Shown here: positions 21,696-33,400 of the stretch, in pieces
How the letters are laid out: the number at the start of each line of letters is the position of its first letter
Numbering within the stretch: the first letter of the stretch is position 1
DNA from: Drosophila persimilis
Taxonomy: Eukaryota; Arthropoda; Insecta; Diptera; Drosophilidae
Reading direction: 5' to 3'
Assembly (NCBI RefSeq): GCF_003286085.1
Contig: NW_020825346.1
Location: 558,001-622,000 of the forward strand
DNA length: 64,000 nucleotides
Translations under genes and position numbers: made by a program
The notes under the pieces: model-generated
The model's input: only the letters and a program-made list of their open reading frames with translations
The model's database searches: none
What the model was told of the DNA's origin: nothing

Positions 21696-24600
21696 CTGTC
21701 CCTCCCCCCCGAACGAGAACAGAACAGAGAACGTTAGAGATGAGTGGAGATGAGGCGTGGGAGATGTGTGTGAGAAGGTCATTGCTGTTGGCTGGCTGAC
21801 AGTGACAGTGACAGGAGTCATTGCAGATCCACATAAGCCACCAGGGAGGAGCAAATAAATGCTCTAACTTTCGTGGAGTCCTTCTGGCTCAAAGCTCGTG
21901 TCTCCAACTCCTTCCCGCCTTACGGACTGTTCGTCAAGGGCATTCTGAAGCCACCGAAGTCCGAAGGGTGGACCGTGTCCTGTTTGCTTTGGACAAGCGC
22001 CAGCAATGTCAAGCATTATTTTATTGGCCCTGGCTCAATCTCCCAATCTGCCGCCCAATCAACGATAATGCACTCAATTACCGTCCATTCAAGTGGCCAT
22101 GTAATAATACGAGTATCCGTGCAGGCAAACCAGCCACAAACAGGATCGAAAACACATGGGAGAGAAAGAAATTAAACCCCGGAATGGTTTCACTTATTGG
22201 CGGCCTACCAGTGTCGGCTTTTGTTATGGACCTGTTACGGCCAATCTGTGCCAAGCAAACTGTGCCCTCATCGATTTTTTCCAGGCAGAATATGGGCATG
22301 GCTCTTTAAAGAGCTTACCGCCGACACAGGACTAAGAAATTGACCAAAAATGACATTTCTGGTGCCTCATTTGCAAAAACTTCAATGGCGAAAACTGTAC
22401 GGGTATTCAATTCAATTCAATTCAATTCAATTTGATTTGCTTCGGTGCCATTCCATTCGATTCCATTCGATTTGATTTGATTTACAATACTCGTAAGCAG
22501 GCATTGCCTGGGCCGGTTTCTATAGCTGGATGCGGGCCGCAGATCTAATCTCGACAAACTCCTTCAATGGGTTGGCCGTTTCTCTGCCGTTTTGCCAGCG
22601 CGTTCTTTAATCGAATCGAGAAATCACGGTCTTTCAGCGACAATTCTCATTTCCATGCAACATTTAAATGTTCTTTTTGCCCCCAACGAGACATGCGGAT
22701 ATTTCTTCTATGCCACACTTGCGGGACTTTCAATTGGCTTTGGTCCAAAAGCATTTTGTATTCGATTGACTTTTTGGCTGCCCCAAGGACTTGTTGCTGT
22801 GGCCGGCTTCTCTGCCTCTGCTCGTGTTTCGAAATTGAATAGCAAATGTCCGAGCTAGCTAAAGACCGCACCTTCCATTGGACTTTCATGCTCTCAGGCT
22901 TCCCTCTTCCTTCGGCAGTGTCCCCACGTCTTGGGTAACTTTTCACATTTAATGGCGAACAAGTACAAAGCAATTTCAGCATTCAGCATTCAGCATTCAG
23001 AGCTTCCCCGCAGACACACACACAGCCAGCCATAAATATACATATTTAATAAAGCGCAAAGTGCACGACGAAGAGGAAAGAGCGGTAGCCGAAAAAAAGT
23101 ATAGCATACTTTCGTGCTGCTCGGAAAACAGAGGACACCATCAAATCGAATCAATGCGACTGCATAAGAGATGTGGGGGGGGGGGGGGGGGGGGGGGGGG
23201 AGCCAGAGTGCCAGGGCCAGAACAGGACAACCGTCAACTTCAAATGAAAATACCATTTACTTTTCCATACGAGTGTGTGTCAGCTTTTATTTCGTGTGGA
23301 ATATGGAATATGTGGCATCCATAAGCTGGATAACACAGATAGTCAGAAGAAGATAAACCCCAACGGTTGTAGCCTCTTTCTCGCCAAATGGAAAGTCCCC
23401 TTTCAACCTCACAACTATTCCATATGGTCCAAATTCTTCTCTTCTGGCTTGGAAGCAGCGATTTCCCTTTGACCGACTGCTGTGGGTCCTAGCCTAGTCA
23501 CCGACATTTGTGGATTCTATCAGGGACCTGCCTCTAACAGATTATAATTGCATGCGCATTCCAGCTACCTTTCAGCCCATATTTTTCTTCGAACTAACCA
23601 GAAATGGCCTCCGAGTCCTGGAGCAGTTCCACATCTGCACGTTTTCCGATACATTTTACCATTGATAGTTTGTGGACTATTTACGCTGGCTGGCAAGTCA
23701 ATTCCATATGTGCAAATGTCATAACTTGTGTCCCGTCACCGACTTTATCGATGTCGATGTCTGTGTCTGTGTTTGTGTCGTCTAGTATGTCCCATTCATC
23801 AATTTCATCATCAATGAACAATGCGCTGTGAAAATACTGCGGTTACAATAAAAATAAACAATAACATTTGACAGCCAGCACCATGAAACATTTTCCACTG
23901 CGCACTCAAGTCCGGCCCTCAGGATACGCTTGCTTTGCCTCCAGTCTGCCTGGGACTGTGCCCCCAGTTCCCTGCCTCGTGCCTCGTGCCTCCTGCCCCT
24001 GGCTTCCTGCTGCCGTTTCTTCACTCAGACTTGAGTCGTGTTCTTGCATTATGCATTTTTCATTAGCTTCCAGTTTCATTTTCCAATAGTTTGTCATTCA
24101 ATTGTGGCCGTTGCTTTGTGTCTCTTCTTCATAGTCTTCCCCCCCCCCCCCCCCCCCATTGTGTCCTCCCTCTCTGAATGCGTAATATCCGGCGCGTAAT
24201 TAAAAGGCAAGTTCAGGAGCCGCACGGCCCGGCACGGCACCTGATTTTTGTCTTCTTGCCAACCAATTTGCGGGCAGTTAGCCATAAAGTCTGCCTGCCC
24301 CCTGACCTGCAGTAACCAGGGTAGCCAGAGCCAAAGAAATGTGTAATCGAAGGCCGGATGAGGCACGACTGATGTGTGAAAATATGAAAATAATCGACCG
24401 GCAGAGAAATCCCAAGCCAAAAATCTATTGAGTGGCAAGAGCTATCGCCTTCTCCGAGCGAAAGAGAGCCTAGTCAAAGTGGCTCTATGGGATGGCTGTG
24501 AAAAAGGTAAGCCACATAGAACGCACCGCCCTTCGGGCGCCCCTCTGGATATTTGATTTGGAGATTCATACGACCCTCTGCCTGATTTGTTCCCCAGTGC

Positions 24601-27439
24601 GTATGGGTAATCTTTTCATATGCACATCACAGTACCCAAAGGAACTCAAACTTGTTGCATAACACTCGAGTCGTATTCAATGCAGAGCGGATCTTGCTTC
24701 TAATGACATAACTGAAGGGCAGCTGATTCACCATTGCCTTTGCCTTTGCCTTTACATCGTTTGTTTTTCTCATTTGTTTGCATTATTTTTACTTGCATAA
24801 ATGCCAGAGATGGAAACGCATCTGCCTGCCTGTTTGAAGGCTCTGTTCGCTTCGTTTTGTGTATTTGCTTTGCCAAAAATGTAAATAGTACGTGAAATAA
24901 TCCGGAAACTAAATTGGTAATGGACGACTGGCTACGGCTACGGTGTGCAAACCGAGGAAGATGATGAGGTTAGTGGTGCAGATCCAGCCACATCGCTATC
25001 CACTTTGCACTGACAGCAGCTGTGGCTGCCGCTGGAGCTGTAACTGAGCTGGGCCCTGGTCTGGCACTGGCACTGGCACTGGCACGGGCACTGGGCCTCA
25101 GGACCCAAGGCAACTGTTTGATTTACTGTCATAACATGACCCCGGTACTCGATGCAGGTGCCCAACCAACTGCCCACCCTGCCACCCATCCGTATTGTTC
25201 CTGGTGCTCCTTTCACCACGTTCCTGCCTCTTTCAATTTCTCGCCCGTCCTCAATATCTCTCTGGTGATATGCTGGTATGCATGCCAATGCCGCTTTTAT
25301 GCCTGTTTCATGGGTGTGTGTGTGTGTGTGTGTGTGTGTTGTGCAATGCCATGGCCCCAATCCCAATCACAGTCCCAATGCGATTGCAAGGATGCACATA
25401 ATTCCGCTGATTGACAGGGGCAAATGGGGAGAAAGCGCCACCTGAACCAGCCATTAGGTATGCGCTCGTTCTCAGCCACCATTACCCCCGCCATTTGCAG
25501 TTCTCCTTGCATTTTTAATGATTAGACCAAAAAGCAACAGTTTTGCAATGGTCCCGCAACCAGCGGCCGCACCACACTGCGTATACGTTATATGAATTGA
25601 TAGTCATGAATGCAACATTGTTAGGCATGGCAGTGACTGGGAAAGAGCGTAAATAAATGGCCAAGTGGAATGGGAATAGAGTGTGGAAATAGGACACAGG
25701 ACATTACAAGGACAAGGACAAGGACAAGGACACAGACAAGTGGGAAAGTGGGGAAGTGGAGCAAAGCAAAAGGCAAAAGTCAATACGAGTACTCACCCTC
25801 ACTTTGCGCACCGTCTTGCGGCTGTCGTTGCGTATCTCAATGGTCACATTGACGTCCTCGCCGTGCGTGTACCAGCCCTTGTCCAGGCTGGCCTTTAGTC
25901 CGACCCGGCCGTCGTGCAGCAGGAACGGCTTGTCCACGGAGCCCTGCGGCCCGCCGTCGGGTCCCAGAGTGATGCTGCCAATGCCCCCGGATACCCCGGC
26001 TCCGCTGAAAGGCGCCAACATGCAGTCGCAGTGATGCTGTTGGGGCACAGATTGACACAAATTAGGACCGCAACGGCAGCTACTCTCGGGACACTCACCT
26101 CCTGGAAGGACTTGCTGTAGTTGTGGAACGAGTCCGGTGGGCATTTCTCGATCTCGCTCTTGCTGCGACCAAAGCGGCCGCTGAACCGGAACGCCTTCGG
26201 CGACAGGCGCAACTTTGGAAAAGAGTCGCCCCTTTCGGACTTGCCCTTTGACTTCGATCCGGATCCGGATCCGGTTCCGGAGCCCAGCGAATGGGTTGGC
26301 GTCTGGGTTTGCTGCTCGGCGGTCTCCCTGTTGACCGGGAGAGTGGCGCTGGATGGTGCGGCCGGCGGCGACGACTTGCGCCCGGCCTGATGGTGGCAGC
26401 CGGAGCAGGTGGCAAAGTGCTCGGTGGTCGAGTGCTGAAAGACGTCCGTGCGGTAGATGACCCGCACCCCCATCTTGACCGAGGCCCGCCGATGGAACTT
26501 CTCGTCGGTCTTGTCAGCTTCAAGGTTGCCAAGGAAGCGAACCACACACACACACACACAGAGGGAGAGACAGAGACGAAGACGAAGACGGAGACGGAGA
26601 CAGGGAAAGAGAAAAAGAGACTTTAGTTGGTTGGCCTCGTGGGAGAGCTGCTGGACGCTGCTGCCGCTGTCGTTGCCGCCGCCGGTGCTCAAAATTTTGG
26701 GGAACAAAAAAAAGTGTTGCCAAATATTGTCTTTTCTGTTTTGGTTTTTGTGTGTATTGTGATACAAATTTTCATTTCAGTCGTGTCCGGGAGGGGCGGG
26801 TTCAAGGGGCGTCCGTTCACTGTCGGTCGATTGTGCGAATGCCAGAAATGATAATGTAATATTTTGTAATTTTTGGAATGCCATCTGTTTGGAGGCTGGC
26901 GAGCGGCCACAAGAACGGACTGCAAACAACAAAACAAACAAAAAATACACATGGAACATGGAACAAATGGAAATGGCACACACAGAAATGATAGAGATAC
27001 TGGGGAAAGATGGAAGGATGTAGATCAAGTGAAAAGATAAGGATGAGGCGTGGAGTGTGGAGAGTCAACATCAAGAAAAACCAAATACGTAGATCCAAGC
27101 ACACACACACACACACACACACAAACATACGCACAATGGCACGAACGGCACACAGATACGGAAAGATACGGATACAAGTACTAGCCTCGAGAGCCGAGGC
27201 TTCAGATACCCTTGCAGAGTGCTGCTTGAATTGATTTCGAGCTGAAGTTTCGTTGAATAAAGTACGCATCCTATACTTTCGTTTCGTTGTGTATCTGTAT
27301 CTTTTAGAAGTTTCAGATGGATAGACGACGGACGGACTTAGCTAAATGGCATTCTGCAAGGGCAAAGAGAGAAACAATAATAAAACAGAGACAGAAATAC
27401 AATAGAATTTAAAATAGAGACAGAGACAGAGAGAGTGAC

Positions 27440-27476
<37 letters not shown>

Positions 27477-30400
27477 GAGAGCAAGGCAAAGCAACAACAC
27501 CAAACTGCAAAAACCAAACGGAATGGAACGGAATAATCACGATCACGACACCGATCGGAGCCGATCTGATCGGAGCTCCGCAACCGACCCGACGATCTAA
27601 TTACCTTCGTCGGATGCTGTGCACATACACGCAAAACAGCATTCGCAAAGGCGAGAGAATCGACGACTCTGCCTTTTCATAGGGACGGCCTCCATTCGTA
27701 TCATTTCTTCGTAGACTAAGACATCTATGGGTTGCGGATACGGGTTGGATGGAGAGGGGGAACGATCAAGAGCTGGTTCAAATTCAAAAAACAAAAATAC
27801 AGTACAGTGCGTTTCAAAAACAGCAACAGATACAATGCAGTATGCAGAATACAGAAGGCTAACAGTGCTCCTTTCACAATGCACTTTTAGCCATTCGATT
27901 AGTGGTATCATTGATTGTGAGAATTCGATTGTTTTGTTGATATTCCGATAAGCAAGATTTCGATAGTAATTGCTTAGATGGATAGCCTCATTGGCTGAAT
28001 CATTTTGAAAAGTGATACCATTCAGTAACTGATACTTTATGCTGGAAAAATACTAAATAAACTTGATTGGAACTCTGAAAAATGCTCAAAGAGTGGAGGA
28101 AATGTAGTCTCCGAATCATATTAATATCGGAAATCAATGGATAATGGTTCTATAGTTGACATTGGACTGGCTTAAACATCTGAAACGCACTGTACAAACC
28201 AATGGCCAGTTGGCCACCGCATCGCTTTGGACATCTGGTCTCCGCCGCCTTCGTGCTCAGCTCCGTGCTCCAGGCCTACGGAAAGGCGAATGCTGACCCA
28301 GCAGTCACCTTACGGATGTCAACCACATAATTGCGGGAGTGCGGGAGGTCCACATGCCAGCCATTCCGCCTCCTTGCTGGCCTGGACTTGTCCGGGATGT
28401 GCGGATGTTGTCCTGCTGTTCAGCAGGTTGACCGCTCGTGGGGCAGGAGCAGGCCCAGGCAGGCTGGGGGTAAGCGGCTTTTACCGACAGAACTATCCAG
28501 ACTCGTCCACAGATGGACTCGTTATCTTGGTCGCAACAGTTGCCTTGAACAGGATATTGCATATCCTCGGAAACGAGTAGGGAATGCCCCCTGCCCGTGC
28601 TCCACTCGGCCGCAGGCGCAGTCCACGGACCGACAACAAGGAAAATATCAACGGAATCTCAATCTGAATTTGAGTGGAGGCCGGAGTCGGAGCTGAAGCT
28701 GAAGCTGAATGTGGTGCGAGCCTCTCCTTGGGGAAGTATTTAATATTGATTTTATTTTTATGTTTTTTGTTTTGTTTTGTTTTGGTTTTGTATTATTTTC
28801 GGCTGCCTGCTTTCCAAAGAGCCCAAAAACAACAGAAAATACAAGAAAAATAAAAGAAACCAAAAGAACGACACGAAAATCAATCACAAACATTTAAGGC
28901 ACTCATCGGGCCGAATACCAGGACGAGTGAGTACACAATATATACATATACATATAGATATACATATACATTGGGCGGGCGAGTGTTCAAGTTGGCGGCA
29001 TCGCATGTACGAGGTGATGTGGACCTTCTCCCGCTGCATTTCTCGATCTTGGATGGCACATGAGTGAGGGTCGATTGAGGTGAGTACAACAGGGTTTCCA
29101 ACAGTGAAAATAAGTGCTGCAAGCGTAGCCAGTCCGCTGCCGTCTCCTGTCCAGTCCGAGCCCGCACCCAATCGTACACCATCGTAACCCCTTCCCAAGG
29201 AAACTCAAAGCCAAAAGGCTGCCCAAAAAACCAAGTCTCCGCACGCGAACCCCCCATAAACGTCCCCCCTTTCCCCCTCTATAAACGATCTACCACTGTA
29301 GCCTTGTCCCTAGATATGCCATGGCCCCTTTGGCTACAAATGAGCCTGAATTATGAGTATTATCACCTGCATTTGATGGTGTTCGGATCGTACAGAATGG
29401 CTCATAATTGTGTCTTAGATGATATTGGGGATCTCCTCTCCTATCTAAGCCAAAGCAAAACCTAGCCCCCTGCAGAGCTCACTCAAGCTAACATAAACTA
29501 CCGCCCAACGTTCGGAGTCTGTCGCCGTAGTTGTCCCCGTGGGTGTCCCCTTCGCTGTGCCCTTCGTTCGCCCCCGTCGGTGTCGCTACACCTGCCTCTG
29601 TGCCCCCGTGCTGGACCCGTGGTTCCCGCAGCGCCCGCGAATCACTTACCAATGAAGCAACGCACATCGTAGCTGGTGCCGATTGGAGCCCCATAATAGC
29701 GCTTGGCCGGAACCAACTGAACGCTTGGTGGTGAGTGAGCGTTAAGCACTAAAGTGAAGGCGTGGGCGCCACCTCCGAGACGCTTCATAAGGGCCTCCTG
29801 GGGAGAGAAAGATGGGTAAGGTTAAGAGGGCCAGATTCAGTAGTAGCATGGAGATTTAGCATCTTGATTGGTTTCGTTTCCAATGGTGCAGGGCGAAACA
29901 CGACACCGAAGTCCGCATAATTGCGCCAGTTACTTCGATACGCGATACACATCTGGTACGTACTCGTACAATATACATATTTACTATGGGTACACGCGTA
30001 CATTGATGGAGAGCTGTATGGAGGAGGCTGTGCTTGAGACAAAGTTTAGTCAAAGGCAGATATATAATTATGAATTGCGGGCGCAGTGTTGTTTGCCAGA
30101 AGGCCAAAATAAATACGAAAACGATAACGATAACCTACGACTCCAGTGTCCGTCTCAGCGGCCGTCTTCGTGTCCGTCTCAGCGTCCGTCTCCGTGTCCG
30201 TCTCAGCGTCCGTCTCCGTGTCCGTCTCAGCGTCCGTCTCAGCGTCCGTCTCAGCGTCCGTCTCAGCGTCCGTCTCAGCGTCCGTCTCAGCGTCCGTCTC
30301 AGTGTCCGTTTCCGTTTCCGTTTCCGTCTCCGCGTCTGTTTCTGTATCTGTATCTCTGGCTTTGTCTAAGTCTTTGTTTGTTTCAGTATTATTTCTTGAC

Positions 30401-33400
30401 CCAGCATTCGAGTATTTCATTTGCATTTGATTATATTTTATTAAGAAATATGTCTGTGCGTACACTGAACGAAATATGGCTACTATATGTACATATATCT
30501 CTTCTGGAAAGGAATCGGCTGGCTTCAGTAATGGTCTTTGGATTCCCAGTTCTTTCCTTTCAGTGTATATCCTTTCACTTGGGCATATACTCGTACTCGA
30601 GCGTGGATTTCCACGACTAATCGCTGGCACGTGTACGCGTATCCCAGGTTCCCCAAGGCAACGGCAGAGCCAACCACAAGGACACAGAGCCACTCCAAGC
30701 CAAGCCACGCCATGCCACCCACAAAGACGTTTAAAGTCGGATTGGCGCTCAGACTCGCAATATTTGCGGGAAAAGTTTTCCAAGGCAGGAAATCAAATCA
30801 AGTTCATGAACTATCAAACTTGATAGCCTTGGCAGGGCCAGTGCCACAGTCGAAGAGCCTTCGAGTTGGGGTCGGATCCGCTTTACACCTTTCGCTGCTC
30901 TTCTTTGGGCTTTCCTTGACCGCCTTCTTGGGTCAGCTGGTTGCCGGGGCAACATCATCTGCCATCAAATTATAATCTATCATTTGGGAATCTCTTTTTG
31001 CTGGCGCTCCACTCAATCTATCAATGCCTGGACACGGCCACTGCCACTGCCACTGCCACTGCCACTGCCACTGCCTGATCCCTCAACAAGTTTGGCTCCC
31101 TGTCACCATTCCTGTTTGCTGAGGCCTATTTTTGGATGGACCGCCGTTCGCCGTCGTCTTGCCATTCGGTAGGTTATTAAAATCAAATTTATTTAATTAT
31201 GCGTGCCCTTGTGTGTGTGTATCGTGTATCTGTGTTGTCTGTACCGCCTCCAGTCTTCAGTCTCCGTCTTCAGTCCCGCACCCCAAATGTGGAGAAGCTG
31301 TGGGCTATTGCCATTTGGCTAACCGAATTGGTTCGGCTTGCGGCCTGGCCTGTCCGAAATGTGAATGTCAAATTCAATACAAAAACAAGAACCGAAAGCT
31401 GAAAGTTGACATTTTTTTTGTTCGGCCCCCTTGGAGTCGAGGGGCCCCGAAAACAATGCAAAAAGAATACGCGGGCTGGCGGGCTGGCGGGCGCAGACAC
31501 TTGTTTGGCTTTTAGTTAAATGGAATGGATTTTCAATCGGCCTAAGTGCATCCGCGGTTCTCTCCATCGCAGGGAGAATATATTGACTCGGACCTACATA
31601 ATCCATGGCGATGCATCGATGAATCGAACGTTTTGGTCATAAAAATTGACAACGACCGAGGAGCAGACCTCGAGAGACCTCAATCGGAAGACAGCCAGAG
31701 AGCCAAGTCGATGTTAGGATACTCTAAGTGGAAAAGTGAAGAAATTTGAGCTATTGTACAGTCGAGGATGTCCCCGGAAGGGAGTTCAAAACATTTTTGA
31801 GCGACTCTTCTTGGCTCAATTTGATGCCCTGCATCTGACATCTTTCCGAATTGTTTTGGATTGAGGTTTATCTCTCTTGTCAGGATAGATGGAGACTTGA
31901 ACTAGATTGACGGAAGTGCTGGAAGTATTTGGTGAGCAGGTGAACTCAAACTGAAGACAGACATCCCAACGGCTATACTGTTCCGTTCTGTACTGTCCTT
32001 GGCCCTGTCTTTAGCTCCCTCTCGAATTTTCCTCCTGGGAGGCAGAGAATCTGCGTTGCGAATGGCGTTGCAGAGCTCTGTAATTGGACCACTTATTGAT
32101 GGGCCAGTGCAGTGAGGCGTCTGGCAAGAATGGATTGATGGAGGGCAGTCGAAAAGAGTGGCGAGTGACGGGACCTTGGGGCATCCACCATCCTCGCCAT
32201 CAATTTTGGCAGGCAAACCTTCCCGTTAATCTGCCGCACTGCACTCTACGGCTGGTCAAGGACTTGCAATGGCTGCTGTTGTTGCCAGATGCCGCTGTCC
32301 AGGAGGAGAGTGCACCGGGCAGTAGCTGTGGCTAGAGGAGGAGGCGGTATGGGCAGAGAGATGCATTGTTTCAAATACGATGATTACCTGCAAGGGGCTT
32401 AGCGAGTCCGGGGCTGGCTCCTGGAGGCGTGGCCAAATCTGATGCAGCGACATGATGGCCTCGTTGCAGAAACGCAGGCCCATAACCTCCTCATCCTCGC
32501 GGCCATAGCTGCAGGAACCACGAAGATAGAAGGACACTCAGTCGAACACCCGTGGCCAGCGTCCACCATCAGCAACAGCAACAGCAACAGCAACGGCAGA
32601 ACCAGCAACGAAAAAGTTACTATCCCATTGGAACTGACAGCCAAGAAAAGTATTCGGTCAGTAGTAGTTAAAAGTCAACAGTCCGGTAATCCGGCAGTCA
32701 ACTATCCCGACGGTCCCTGGCTGTCTGTTTCAAGGGCAAATCGAATTTCCATTACGCCGTTACTCTTCTCGGAGCAGTTGCTGTCGCTGATTCTGCGGAT
32801 GGTGCTTATGTTGCTGTTGCTGCTGATGTTGAATGCTTGTACGACCGGTGCCAGGGCCCATGGCCTTAGCCTTACCGAAAGGTCAGCGTTAGCTGGGCAT
32901 ACACACGATATCCCTGGATGGCCTTCGGGTCCACGAAGAGAATCCCGCGTAGCACCGCCGCCTTGTCCCCGGTGAGCGTCATCTCGCGCGTCGGCAGATA
33001 CAAAGTCAGCACGCAATTCGGCGAGGTCTTCTTGTAGACGCGCTGCGTTCCGAACTCGTCCCTGGCTATGGACCTGTGCGGAATGCCAAAGAAGACACAC
33101 ATTAGAGGGTATAGCAAAACGAGAGCGATGTCTAATGGTATCTTCTCCTAGCTCTAAAGTCCTAAGGTTATGCTTCAGCTTCTAAGACATTGCTTCGTGC
33201 TGCATGGAGATGAAGTAGCTTGAAATATGAAGATGCTGTCCGATCTGCGAAAATAGATAGTATCTTCTTGTAAGCTAAATATGGCTTAGATGATGGGTTT
33301 CTTGTCACCAGTTCGATTGAAAACACACAACTAATTGGCCCGCCCGGCACAACTATGGACCCAAACGGGGCCATAGGAAAGCCGCGTATGCCTTCCTCTT

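Larger units (their letters stand above)
26518..29649. other. Arrestin intron 4, hosting a small transposon and a broken ORF
   Basis: A 3.1-kb intron. It holds (CA)n near 26541-26560 and 27099-27122, (GA)n near 27443-27475, the TA-flanked element at 27805-28192 and the frame-broken ORF at 28202-28580. The segment 27170-27240 (tagcctcgagagccgaggc..acccttgcag) resembles fragments of fly DINE-1/Helitron-type repeats, which I could not verify. Confidence 0.55.

Noticed and set aside
22592..22858. Plus-strand frame ETCGYFFYATLAGLSIGFG..
   Set aside because: Starts without ATG, sits in an arrestin intron, and neither codon choice nor flanks support it.
26395..26410. CxxCH heme-c motif (CSGCH) in the arrestin insert
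   Set aside because: Single short match in a cytosolic signalling protein; cytochrome c maturation does not apply.
29868..30620. 250-codon plus-strand frame with SQRPSQRPS repeats
   Set aside because: Other strand of the same repeat.
30046..30783. 245-codon minus-strand frame rich in ETDTETDAETD
   Set aside because: Hexamer/dodecamer repeat at 30147-30345; no unique coding sequence around it.
30712..30975. 87-codon plus-strand frame starting MPPTKTFK with a hydrophobic end
   Set aside because: Has an ATG and a possible membrane span, but no coding-like codon use, no splice or poly(A) context and no recognised family.
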